A stretch of DNA of 64,000 nucleotides from 20CM-2-55-15 sp964633285 (GTDB lineage Bacteria; Acidobacteriota; Terriglobia; 20CM-2-55-15). The DNA lies in NCBI GenBank assembly GCA_964633285.1, contig CAZWGA010000022.1, forward strand, positions 1-64,000, given 5' to 3'. Below are positions 1 to 8,494 of the stretch, one piece after another. The translations under genes were made by a program, and so were the position numbers. The notes below the pieces were generated by a model that had not been told where the DNA came from, did not search any database, and saw only the letters and a program-made list of their open reading frames with translations. Positions within the stretch are counted from its first letter, which is position 1; the number at the start of each line of letters is the position of its first letter.

Positions 1-38
1 GCTTCGTTTGACAGCCGCCGGAAATCATTGGGTGAGCG

Positions 39-758
39 TTATCGGCGGGTGCTGGAATGGATTCCCTGAGACTTCAATTCAAAACAGCCGTTCGAACGGG
101 AAAGGACTGCGGGCACGGCGATACCGTTCTGCTGAACGGAGGTGCTGTCAAACCATTGTGCAAGATCGGATGTCGCATCAAGGTCACGAAGAAGAAGCGC
201 CAGTTTTTCGGAACAGCTCGATGTGCCGAGAACGAGGACCCTCCCATCGAGGATTTCGGCTTCAGGTTCCAGATAGTCGGGAATGTTCGCCGTCAATTCG
301 TTCGCCGTCGCCCAGCCCCGCGAAGCCCGGTAAAGAATCGAAGGCATATTCCGGGTTACCCAATCCTTCAGAATCGCGAAGCGCACTCCAGAATCGCTGG
401 CGACGAGTTCCTTGCGGATTCGCACATGCTGTCCCGCTTCTTCCTTCGCGTCAAATTCGGAGGCAGGAACCGGTCCACGCGAATTCTCCACGATTGACTT
501 GAGAGCCCGCTCGAATCGTTCCTGCTGAGTGTCGATATGATCCCGGAGATCCTCAATCGCCCCGATTTGCCGCTCGCTCGTCGAAGTCAGAAATGTCGTC
601 ACGATTTCTTTCAGGCCGGCGACTGCGGTTTCAATCTGGAGCGCGATGGCCTGCAGGGCGTGTCCATCCGATTCCATGCGTCCAAGCAGGGAAGCGATGG
701 CGGGTTCGAGCTTCTCGGCATCCTTCTTATCCATGGAGTCGGCAAACATCTTGGGCAT
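39..758 (-). CDS. Hypothetical coiled-coil protein
   Basis: A 239-residue protein I do not recognise. The first ~100 residues are rich in Leu, Ile, Glu and Gln in heptad-like spacing (around residues 15-95), suggesting a helical coiled coil. The rest is mixed and has no catalytic motif I can name. There is no signal peptide or membrane segment, so it is probably cytoplasmic. The start is supported by AAGGA about 10 nt upstream of the ATG. It diverges from the esterase gene at 872. Only 38 bases lie between its stop and the window edge, so its downstream context is unknown. That it is a gene rests on the long frame and the ribosome binding site. Confidence 0.6.
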   Translation of the reverse strand: MPKMFADSMDKKDAEKLEPAIASLLGRMESDGHALQAIALQIETAVAGLKEIVTTFLTSTSERQIGAIEDLRDHIDTQQERFERALKSIVENSRGPVPASEFDAKEEAGQHVRIRKELVASDSGVRFAILKDWVTRNMPSILYRASRGWATANELTANIPDYLEPEAEILDGRVLVLGTSSCSEKLALLLRDLDATSDLAQWFDSTSVQQNGIAVPAVLSRSNGCFELKSQGIHSSTRR

Positions 759-871
759 TCTGACGATCCTTTTTGTGGCCTAAATTAACAGATTTATGAT
801 GCTCAAAGGCAGGACAGGATTGGTCCTCCTGCAATCAGGTATAATCCCGGCAAAACTTTTCGGAGGCCCGC

Positions 872-2146
872 ATGAAGCTTCGATCTGCGTTTACTTTCGT
901 CATCATTGCCCTGGTGATCACGCCATTCGCTCAGGCACAGGATCACTGGGTGGCCACATGGGCCGCAGCTCCGCAGGCTCAGGCTCCCGCCGTAAATCGA
1001 GGCGGCGCGGCGCCGCCGGCTGCGAATCAGCCTCCAAGGGCTTTCAGCGATCAAACCGTTCGAATGATTGTTCGCACAAGCCTGGGAGGCCGCCGGGCGC
1101 GCGTGACGTTATCGAATGCGTTCGGGAATGCGCCTCTGATCGTTGGATCCGCGCATCTGGCGCTGCGAAGCCGGGAATCCGCAATCGTTCCGGGTTCGGA
1201 TCGCGTCCTGATGTTCGACGGCAAGCCGGGTATCACGATTCCCGCCGGCGCGCAGATCATCAGTGATCCCGTGAACATCGACGTGCCGCAGCTCGGCGAC
1301 CTGGCCATCAGCGTTTACCTTCCCGGAGACAGCGGTCCGCTGACGACGCACGCAACGGGTTTGCATACGACCTATATCGCCAAAGGAAATGTAACCGCAG
1401 AACCGATGCTGAACGATCCGGCGACCACTCGAAGCTGGTATTGGATTTCCGCCGTCGACGTTATGGCTTCCCCGGATACCGCTGCCATCGTCGCATTCGG
1501 TGACTCGATCACCGACGGCGCGACATCCACGAATGACGCCGACCGGAGCTGGCCCAGCATCCTCTCGCAGAGAATTCTGAACACACCGAACGCTCCAAAA
1601 CTGGCGGTTCTGAATCAGGGAATCTCCGGCAATCGAATCCTCGTGGATGGCGCCGGCGTGAATGCGCTGGCGCGTTTCGACCGCGATGTGCTCGGTCAGT
1701 CCGGAGTGAAATGGCTGATGATTATGGAAGGCATCAACGACATCGGCCAGACCACGCGCGCGAATGCCGCAGCCGGCACTCAGCCCGTTTCAGCGGAAGA
1801 CCTCATTGGTCCGATGAAGCAGATGATTGAGAGAGCGCATTCTCACGGAATCAAAGTCATCGGTTGCACGCTCACTCCGTATGAAGGCGCCGCATACTAC
1901 AGCGAAAAAGGCGAAGAGGTCCGGCAGGCGGTAAACAAATGGATTCGTACGGGCGGCGCGTTCGACGCGTTTGTGGATTATGACGCGGCGACCAGGGATT
2001 CGCCGAATGGCAGGACATTCAAGACGACCTTCAACAACGGCGATCACCTGCATCCCAACGATACGGGTTATAAAGCAATGGCGGATTCAGTCGATCTCGG
2101 GATTTTCGGCGGGAAGACTGGCTCGGCTTCGGCGAAGAAAAAATAG
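872..2146 (+). CDS. Secreted SGNH/GDSL-family esterase or lipase
   Basis: A 424-residue protein with a signal peptide (residues 1-22, ending AQA before QDHW). It has the SGNH hydrolase blocks: FGDSITDG with nucleophile Ser212, an EGIND block with the oxyanion Asn, and a C-terminal DHLH block giving Asp391 and His394. An N-terminal beta-rich region of about 180 residues precedes the hydrolase domain, as in GDSL proteins related to rhamnogalacturonan acetylesterases and secreted lipases. It probably removes acyl groups from polysaccharides or lipids in the periplasm or outside the cell; the substrate is not determinable. GGAGG lies 8 nt before the ATG. Its 3' end overlaps the convergent HupE gene by 60 nt. 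Confidence 0.88.
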   Translation: MKLRSAFTFVIIALVITPFAQAQDHWVATWAAAPQAQAPAVNRGGAAPPAANQPPRAFSDQTVRMIVRTSLGGRRARVTLSNAFGNAPLIVGSAHLALRSRESAIVPGSDRVLMFDGKPGITIPAGAQIISDPVNIDVPQLGDLAISVYLPGDSGPLTTHATGLHTTYIAKGNVTAEPMLNDPATTRSWYWISAVDVMASPDTAAIVAFGDSITDGATSTNDADRSWPSILSQRILNTPNAPKLAVLNQGISGNRILVDGAGVNALARFDRDVLGQSGVKWLMIMEGINDIGQTTRANAAAGTQPVSAEDLIGPMKQMIERAHSHGIKVIGCTLTPYEGAAYYSEKGEEVRQAVNKWIRTGGAFDAFVDYDAATRDSPNGRTFKTTFNNGDHLHPNDTGYKAMADSVDLGIFGGKTGSASAKKK

Positions 2147-3400
2147 CCAGGCGAAGAAGGCGATTACTACGAGGATCATGATCCATCGTACGGCCGTCAG
2201 CATGAAGGTTGCGGTGAGAGCCGGAAACTGAAACTGGAATTTGCGGAGGGCATCGTAGCGCTCCGTCATCCAGTGCCATGCCGTATGAGCCACAATCGCT
2301 GAAAGTATGATCGTTCCCATACGCTCCACGACCACGTAACGGAAGAGCAACTCCAGCGCCGGGATCAGCAGCACGAGCACGAGCAACTGTCCCAATTCCA
2401 CGCCGACATTGAAAGACAGCAGCGACGTCAGCATGTGGGAACCTGCGAACTGCAGGGTTTGTCGAAGCGCGAACGAGAACCCGAAACCATGAACCAGGCC
2501 GAATCCGAATGTGATCATCCATCGCCGTTCGATGCTGCTGCCGACGATGTTTTCCAGCGCCATATAAAGGATCGACACGGCAATCAAAGTCTCAATCAGC
2601 GGAGGGAACCATAAGGCGTCGGGTCCGAGGTTGAATGCGGAGGCGATCAGGGTAATCGAGTGCGCCACGGTGAATGACGTCACGATTGCGATCAGCGGAC
2701 GCCACCGGCGGAAGGGAATCACCAGGCAAAAGAGAAACAACAGATGATCCGTTCCATCGAGGATGTGTTCGAAGCCCATCGCGACAAACCGCATCGCCGC
2801 CTGATGCCACCTCGGATCCAGCCGCACCATGCCCGGATCGCCGAGAAACTCGAATGCGCGAACGGCGCCGCCCGGCGGCATGAATCGCAAGGCCGTAACG
2901 ACGCGGAGACCAAGACGTTCGAAGCCGGGATGGATTGAGAATTTTGCCTGATCGGATTGGATCGGATAATCCATCAGCACATCCAGCATCGCCTGGTCCC
3001 AGTACAAATCGATATTGTCCGGCAGACGCGGCCCCATCACGTGAGCAAGCTCCTGCTCATACGATGCGAAGGATTTGTCGGATTCTACGGAAACGATAGC
3101 CGCAGGGATGACGGGCTTCGGCAACCGTGTATCGTCTTCCTCGATTTCCGTGAACTGGGCGATCCATTGGGTGGCGGCGTCCCGCAGATATTCGTCGCTG
3201 TGCGCGATGTCCAGATATCCCGGCCCACGCTTCGGGAATTCGATATCCCGCATGGCTTTCATGGGAACGCGCAGGAGTAAATGAAGGGTTCGGCCTTCGG
3301 GTTTCAGGAATGCCTGGATCGTGATGTCGTTGGGAATGTCGTGCGCGGACGCAGCAATTGCAAAAGCGCAGAAGACCAAAGACACAAGGAAGGGACGCAT
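2087..3400 (-). CDS. HupE/UreJ-family membrane protein
   Basis: A 437-residue protein. Start chosen at the ATG at 3400, which gives a signal peptide (MRPFLVSLVF..., cleavage after ASA) and lies 4 nt after the preceding gene's stop; a longer in-frame start at 3502 would precede the signal peptide. Residues ~20-200 form an extracytoplasmic domain. The C-terminal half has about six to seven membrane segments and the family motifs HILDGTDHLLF, FTVAHSITL and VHGFGFSFAL. HupE/UreJ proteins are linked to nickel or cobalt uptake, but this long-N-terminus subfamily is not well defined. It is last in an operon after a TPR protein and a gluconate dehydrogenase subunit 3-like protein. Confidence 0.85.
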   Translation of the reverse strand: MRPFLVSLVFCAFAIAASAHDIPNDITIQAFLKPEGRTLHLLLRVPMKAMRDIEFPKRGPGYLDIAHSDEYLRDAATQWIAQFTEIEEDDTRLPKPVIPAAIVSVESDKSFASYEQELAHVMGPRLPDNIDLYWDQAMLDVLMDYPIQSDQAKFSIHPGFERLGLRVVTALRFMPPGGAVRAFEFLGDPGMVRLDPRWHQAAMRFVAMGFEHILDGTDHLLFLFCLVIPFRRWRPLIAIVTSFTVAHSITLIASAFNLGPDALWFPPLIETLIAVSILYMALENIVGSSIERRWMITFGFGLVHGFGFSFALRQTLQFAGSHMLTSLLSFNVGVELGQLLVLVLLIPALELLFRYVVVERMGTIILSAIVAHTAWHWMTERYDALRKFQFQFPALTATFMLTAVRWIMILVVIAFFAWLFFLRRSRASLPAENPEID

Positions 3401-3404
3401 TCCT

Positions 3405-4043
3405 TCAGAGTTCTCCCTTGTTGAACATCCCATAGTCGTAGGCGGATTTGCGGCTGGATTCGGGTTTGACATCCATGCGTTGCAGGTTTGCGGAGACGGC
3501 AATGCGCGCGCCCGGATAACCGATCAAATCCCAACCGATGAAGTTTTCATTTCCCCCGTAAAAAGGATCCGAGAATGTTCCCTGGATCGTGTGCGTGCGC
3601 AGCATGGTGAAGAAGGAAGCGGAGCCACCGGTGAAACCTTCAGCCTGATTCTGTTGAAGCGCCGTCAAAATGGCGTCCTGGTCCGCCGCGGAAAGTTTTG
3701 CAAAGCCGGCGCCTTTCGACGATTGGGCGTAGGCATTCAGGGTTGAAAGGCCGGAGCGATAAACCTCCCGCTGATTCCTGAGAGCTCCGGCGAGAGCTCG
3801 ATCGATAAAACGGTCTGCGCGCGCTTCGAGCGCGCCTGGGCCGTTTTCGTCAGCGGGGATCAATCGGGCGACAACGGCTCTCAGCGTTTCCGCTTCGGCC
3901 TGTGTGAGCGATACGAGCGCATCACCGACGGCGCCAAGGCCCTGTGTCCGCGCCTGAGTCTGCGCAGGGAGGCGCATGGAAGCCGGCAATGCGGCCGCGC
4001 CGATGATCAGTCCTAACCTTTGAAGCATTTCGCGGCGTGTCAT
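3405..4043 (-). CDS. Gluconate 2-dehydrogenase subunit 3-like Tat protein
   Basis: A 212-residue protein from the ATG at 4043, which overlaps the upstream TPR stop codon (ATGA). The N-terminus MTRREMLQRLG followed by a hydrophobic stretch is a Tat signal. The body (LTQAEAETLRAVVARLIPADENGPGALEARA..., ending with FYGGNENFIGWDLIGYPGAR) matches the gluconate 2-dehydrogenase subunit 3 family. That subunit normally chaperones or exports a flavin-dependent GMC large subunit. No GMC oxidoreductase or cytochrome partner is encoded nearby, so its partner must lie elsewhere or the role has changed. It is followed 4 nt later by the HupE-like gene. Confidence 0.85.
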   Translation of the reverse strand: MTRREMLQRLGLIIGAAALPASMRLPAQTQARTQGLGAVGDALVSLTQAEAETLRAVVARLIPADENGPGALEARADRFIDRALAGALRNQREVYRSGLSTLNAYAQSSKGAGFAKLSAADQDAILTALQQNQAEGFTGGSASFFTMLRTHTIQGTFSDPFYGGNENFIGWDLIGYPGARIAVSANLQRMDVKPESSRKSAYDYGMFNKGEL

Positions 4044-5029
4044 TTGATCCTCTGAGCCACTTTGGCTCGCGTTTCCGTGACTTGAGCGTGATCGGATGCT
4101 GAAGGATTCTCCGTTAAATAAGCATCGAGATGTGTCAGGGCGTTTTGCCACTGCTGTTGCCGTATATACAGGTTGGCGAGCATCAAACGCGCTGTCGGCA
4201 GATGTGCATCGAGATCGAGAGCGTGCTTCAGATTCGTCTCGGCTTCTTCATAGAACTTTGATTTGAAATACGCAGTGCCCAGCAGCGAATAACCGATCGC
4301 CGTTCGTTTGATCTTGATGGATTCTTCAAGAATGTCTAGGGCGTCATCCAGGATTTTGCCGACAACTTCTTCGCCTTCCTTCGTTCTGGCTTCCGCTTCC
4401 TGAATAAACAGGCTTCCAAGATTCACCAGTGGATCCGGCACGCGTGAATTGAGCTGGTGCGCCCGGCGGTATTCCGCTTCTCCGTCACGATAGCGATTCA
4501 GTTTTTGATAAATCGTGCCGAGCGTATTGTGAGCGGAATAGTAATCGGGCGCCGCTTTCAACAGGGAGGCAAGCAATTCCGCGGCTTTCGCGGTGTTTCC
4601 TTTGCGGCTTTCTTCAAGAGCCTTCTCGTAGTCCTGGACGACTTTGGCCGGATACTTCAGCTCCGTGATATCCACTTTGTCGGCCGCTGCGCCGCCGTCC
4701 GGATAGACCTTGACGGCCTTGGTTTTTTCGATCAGCGAAATGTTGACAGTCGCAGTGTTATAGATTCCGCCGGTCTGGATGGCGACGTCCTGTCTCACGT
4801 CTTCATAACCTTCGACACTGACCATGACGTAGTACGCCCCCGAAGCGAGTCCGCGGAATTCGTAATTGCCAAGCGTATCCGAATACGTGCGTCCGGCAAT
4901 CGGGCCATCCGATCGCTGCAGGGTTACAAAGATGCGGTCCGACGCACGAACCGAAGGGACAATGATCTGGCCCCGGACGATGCCGGTTTGGGCCTGCAAA
5001 AACAGTGCAATAAGAATTGCCGGGAGCAT
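4040..5029 (-). CDS. TPR protein with carboxypeptidase-regulatory-like N-terminus
   Basis: A 329-residue protein from the ATG at 5029, which gives a signal peptide (MLPAILIALFLQAQTG). A beta-sandwich region follows (about residues 18-105, with GNYEFRGLASGAYYVMVSVEGYE, typical of CarboxypepD_reg domains). The C-terminal ~190 residues contain several tetratricopeptide repeats (for example YYSAHNTLGTIYQKLNRYRDGE and GYSLLGTAYFKSKFYEEAE). It is probably a periplasmic scaffold. The frame stays open to 5107, but that upstream ATG sits inside an inverted repeat (5064-5108). GGAGGT lies 15 nt before the chosen start, farther than usual. First gene of a three-gene operon. Confidence 0.8.
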   Translation of the reverse strand: MLPAILIALFLQAQTGIVRGQIIVPSVRASDRIFVTLQRSDGPIAGRTYSDTLGNYEFRGLASGAYYVMVSVEGYEDVRQDVAIQTGGIYNTATVNISLIEKTKAVKVYPDGGAAADKVDITELKYPAKVVQDYEKALEESRKGNTAKAAELLASLLKAAPDYYSAHNTLGTIYQKLNRYRDGEAEYRRAHQLNSRVPDPLVNLGSLFIQEAEARTKEGEEVVGKILDDALDILEESIKIKRTAIGYSLLGTAYFKSKFYEEAETNLKHALDLDAHLPTARLMLANLYIRQQQWQNALTHLDAYLTENPSASDHAQVTETRAKVAQRIK

Positions 5030-5063
5030 AGGGATGCCTAGTATACCTCCGCGGAGGTCCCCA

Positions 5064-5108
5064 AATGTCAAATGGTCCATGCTGTTGGATCGCGGACCAT
5101 TGGACATT
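5064..5108. repeat. 15-bp inverted repeat between divergent genes
   Basis: Arms 5064-5078 and 5094-5108 are complementary at 14 of 15 positions (AATGTCAAATGGTCC against AATGTCCAATGGTCC), with a 15-nt spacer. It lies in the leader between the TPR gene and the divergent spermidine-synthase-like gene. The core AATGTCAAATG resembles the repeats at 49690-49848 and 54953-55042. It could be an operator or a member of a dispersed palindromic family. Confidence 0.6.
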
Positions 5109-5153
5109 ACCTGTGATACGATCCCACGTCCACTTTAAGGAGTTTGCGTCGGT

Positions 5154-7616
5154 ATGCGTGAAATGAGTCTTAATGAAGCCGCCGTTACGGAAACGGCAGG
5201 AACGGATTCACGGCGGTTTCTTCCGCTGTTGTTGATCATGTTTATTGGCAGCGGATGTTCAGCGCTGATCTATGAGGTTGTGTGGTTTCAGTTGCTCGAA
5301 CTGGTGATCGGTTCATCCACTGTTTCTCTGGGTATCCTGCTTGGAACGTTTATGGGTGGAATGTGCCTGGGCAGTCTGCTGTTTCCCCGGATCGTATCGC
5401 GGAATCATCATCCCCTGCGGGTCTACGCCCTTATGGAATTGGGAATCGGCGTGATTGGACTCGCGCTTCTTTTCGGAATGCCGTTGATTGGCGGAGTCTA
5501 TACGGCATGGGCGGGATCCGGCTTCTTCAGCCTGGTGGTCCGCAGCATTATTGCTGCGATTTGTCTGATTCCGCCGACACTCCTCATGGGCGCCACGCTC
5601 CCGGCGATTTCCCGCTGGGTGGAGACAACGCCCCGCGGTGTGTCGTGGCTGGGCTTTTTCTATGGCGGCAATATCGCGGGCGCAGTACTTGGAAGTCTGC
5701 TGGCGGGCTTCTATTTAATGCGCGTCCATGACATTTCGATCACGACTTTCGCGGCAGTCGGTTTGAATGTCGTTGTTGCCGGCATCGCATTTGCGGTCTC
5801 AAAACTGACGGCCTACAACCCGGCAGCCGTCGAAACGGAAACCGCGATGGTCTCCGGCGCGTGGTCGATCTACGTGTCGATTGCTTTGTCCGGCATGACG
5901 GCTCTTGCCTGTGAAGTGATCTGGACGCGCGTTCTATCGCTGCTCTTCGGCGCGACGGTCTACACGTTTTCTTTGATTCTTGCGGTCTTTCTGCTGGGAC
6001 TTGGCATAGGCAGTACCCTGGGATCGGCGCTGTCGCATCAAATGAAGCGGCCGCGCGTGGCCCTTGCATGGTGTCAGGTGTTTCTCTGTGGAACCATGTT
6101 GTGGGCTGCGTTCATCCTCATGAAGTCGCTGCCGTACTGGCCCATTGACCCTTCAATTGTTTCCGACACACCGATCTTCTCGATGCAACTCGACCTCGTG
6201 CGCTGTCTCTTTGCTGTGCTTCCGGCGGCAATCCTCTGGGGTGCGAGCTTTCCGCTGGCGCTGGCGTCGGTTGCATCGCGAGGACAGGATCCCGCGAAGC
6301 TCGTCGGCGGTGTGTACGGCGCCAATACGGTGGGAGCGATTGTCGGCTCGCTCAGCGCCAGCCTGATATTGGTTGCGTGGATCGGAAGTCAGCACTCGCA
6401 GCAGTTTCTGATTGTTGTTTCCGCTTTGTCCGCCTTGTTCGCTGCCGGTGCGACGGCGTTTGGCGCGGAGTCGGGTGAACGCCTTTCGATTTATTCTCTC
6501 GCCGTTTCGGTCCTCATCATTGCCGGATATACGGAATTGCTTGTTGCGTACGTGCCTCCGTTGCCTCCGCGTCTTGTGGAATACGGACGCTTTGCCGCAG
6601 TGCGCGGCGCGACCAACAAGCTCGTCTACATGGGTGAAGGCCTGACGGCCTCAGTCGCCGTCTCGGATCTGCCGGATGGCATTCGGAATTATCACAACGC
6701 CGGTAAGGTTCAGGCTTCGAGCGATCCGGCCGACATGCGGCTCCAACGGATGCTCGGCCATTTGACCACCTTGATTCCCGAAAAGCCGGGAAGGGTTCTT
6801 GTTATTGGCTGCGGCGCCGGTGTGACTGCAGGAGCAGTCAGCATCGAGCCGCGATTGAGACTCGAGACGATTGCCGAAATCGAACCGCTTGTGCCGAAAG
6901 TGGTGTCCACACATTTTGCCGATTACAACTTCGACGTCATTCGTAATCCGCGAGTCGAGGTGCACGTGGACGACGGCCGCCACTATCTCCTCACAAGCAA
7001 GGAAAAATTTGACGGCATCACGTCGGATCCTCTCGATCCATGGGTGAAAGGCGCCGCCGCGTTATATACGCGCGAGTTTTTCGAGATTGCCAAGCAGCAT
7101 TTAAATCCGGGCGGCATTGTCACGCAGTTCGTGCAGTTGTACGAAAGCAACGAAGAAGCCGTGAAGAGCGAAATCGCAACCTTCCTTGAAGCTTTTCCCA
7201 ATGGAATGGTTTTTGCGAACACGATTCAGGGCCAGGGTTACGATGTGGTGCTTGTTGGAACCGTCGAGCCGGCAAAGATCGATGTCGACAAGATGCAGGC
7301 GCGCTTGAACAGTCCCGAGTATGCGCGCATGGTGCAGTCTCTCCGCGAGATCGGCATCTACTCGGCCGTCGATCTGATGGGGACGTATGCCGGCAGCGCA
7401 ACGGATCTCAGGCCGTGGACTCAGGACGCTTCCATCAATCGAGACCGAAACCTTCGACTGCAGTATCTGGCGGGAATGTCGCTCAACACGTACAAAGCCG
7501 ATCCGATCTATATCAACATGACAAAGACGGCGCGATATCCCGAAGGTGTTTTCACGGGCTCCGAACAAACGATCGAAGCGCTGCATAAAGCCATCCATTT
7601 TCCATCCTCAAAATGA
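5154..7616 (+). CDS. Fused MFS-like membrane/spermidine synthase-like protein
   Basis: An 820-residue two-part protein. Residues ~20-500 are membrane segments with small-residue-rich repeats typical of the fused MFS/spermidine synthase family. Residues ~510-820 are a Rossmann methyltransferase-like domain with VLVIGCGAG near residue 548, the acidic AEIEP strand, and SDPLDPW near residue 624 at the place of the aminopropyltransferase catalytic Asp loop. Whether it makes spermidine is unknown; many members are uncharacterised. AAGGAG precedes the ATG by about 12 nt. Its stop overlaps the start of the amidinohydrolase gene (ATGA), implying translational coupling. Confidence 0.85.
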   Translation: MREMSLNEAAVTETAGTDSRRFLPLLLIMFIGSGCSALIYEVVWFQLLELVIGSSTVSLGILLGTFMGGMCLGSLLFPRIVSRNHHPLRVYALMELGIGVIGLALLFGMPLIGGVYTAWAGSGFFSLVVRSIIAAICLIPPTLLMGATLPAISRWVETTPRGVSWLGFFYGGNIAGAVLGSLLAGFYLMRVHDISITTFAAVGLNVVVAGIAFAVSKLTAYNPAAVETETAMVSGAWSIYVSIALSGMTALACEVIWTRVLSLLFGATVYTFSLILAVFLLGLGIGSTLGSALSHQMKRPRVALAWCQVFLCGTMLWAAFILMKSLPYWPIDPSIVSDTPIFSMQLDLVRCLFAVLPAAILWGASFPLALASVASRGQDPAKLVGGVYGANTVGAIVGSLSASLILVAWIGSQHSQQFLIVVSALSALFAAGATAFGAESGERLSIYSLAVSVLIIAGYTELLVAYVPPLPPRLVEYGRFAAVRGATNKLVYMGEGLTASVAVSDLPDGIRNYHNAGKVQASSDPADMRLQRMLGHLTTLIPEKPGRVLVIGCGAGVTAGAVSIEPRLRLETIAEIEPLVPKVVSTHFADYNFDVIRNPRVEVHVDDGRHYLLTSKEKFDGITSDPLDPWVKGAAALYTREFFEIAKQHLNPGGIVTQFVQLYESNEEAVKSEIATFLEAFPNGMVFANTIQGQGYDVVLVGTVEPAKIDVDKMQARLNSPEYARMVQSLREIGIYSAVDLMGTYAGSATDLRPWTQDASINRDRNLRLQYLAGMSLNTYKADPIYINMTKTARYPEGVFTGSEQTIEALHKAIHFPSSK

Positions 7617-8494
7617 GTTCGTTCGGGAGTCAAAGCATGGTGGCGCCGCTCCGGCGCGTCATTGTGAAACGGCCCGAGGACGCTTTCCGGAACCGCGAGC
7701 TCATCGAAAAAGAATGGCGGGATCTGAACTACACCCGCGCTCCCGATTTGATCTGCTCCTGCAGCGATCACGAGCGGTTCGTTGCTCTCATGCAAGACGA
7801 GGGCGCGGAGATTCTGTATCTTCCTGCCGATGATCGGACCGGATTGGATTCCCTCTACGTTCACGATCCGGTTCTGGTGACCGAACGAGGCGCCGTGATC
7901 TTCCAGACAGGCAAGGCCGCGCGGCGCGGCGAAGGGCCCGCATTCGCGGATTCATTTCGAAGTTGGGATGTTCCGATTCTGGGCACGATCGACGGCGATG
8001 CCACAGCGGAAGCGGGGGATATGATCTGGCTCGACCGCACGACGCTGCTCGTGGGCCGAGGATTCCGGACAAATGCCGCCGGTATCCGCAAACTTGCCGG
8101 GATGCTCGCGCCCCTCGGCGTCACCGTAGTGCCCGTCGAACTTCCATATTGGAATGGACCACAGGATGTGCTTCACCTGATGTCCTTCATCAGCATGCTG
8201 GACACGGATCTCGCCGTGGTCTACCGCAGGATTTTGCCCGTCCCTCTTTATGGACTCCTGAATGATCGTGGCGTGAAACTCGTCGATGTGCCGGAGCAGG
8301 AATACGATTCGCTCGGCTGCAACGTTCTCGCGGTTTCCCCCAGGCATGTGATTATGGTGAGCGGCAATCCGGTCACGCGATCGCGTCTCGAAGCGGCCGG
8401 CTGCATGGTCTCCGATTTCGATGGAAGCGAGATTTGCCTGCCGGGCGCCGGTGGCCCCACCTGTCTGACGCGTCCGCTGCTGCGTGGTTCTTAA
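7613..8494 (+). CDS. DDAH/arginine deiminase-like amidinohydrolase
   Basis: A 293-residue protein of the guanidino-group modifying fold. The family blocks are visible: EAGDMIWLDRTTLLVGRGFRTN near residues 133-154 (usually EGGD followed by RTNAAG), His188 in VLHLMS, and the nucleophile Cys284 in GGPTCLTRPL. The overall pattern is closest to dimethylarginine dimethylaminohydrolases, which give citrulline and an amine, but the exact substrate cannot be read from sequence. It is cytoplasmic, with no signal peptide. It overlaps the spermidine-synthase-like gene by 4 nt, so the two probably act on related arginine or polyamine substrates. It converges with the next gene with a 4-nt overlap. Confidence 0.85.
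   Translation: MSSFGSQSMVAPLRRVIVKRPEDAFRNRELIEKEWRDLNYTRAPDLICSCSDHERFVALMQDEGAEILYLPADDRTGLDSLYVHDPVLVTERGAVIFQTGKAARRGEGPAFADSFRSWDVPILGTIDGDATAEAGDMIWLDRTTLLVGRGFRTNAAGIRKLAGMLAPLGVTVVPVELPYWNGPQDVLHLMSFISMLDTDLAVVYRRILPVPLYGLLNDRGVKLVDVPEQEYDSLGCNVLAVSPRHVIMVSGNPVTRSRLEAAGCMVSDFDGSEICLPGAGGPTCLTRPLLRGS

Noticed and set aside
840..845. TATAAT upstream of the SGNH esterase
   Set aside because: A perfect -10-like hexamer, but the nearest -35-like TTGGTC is only about 14 nt away; not enough to call a promoter.
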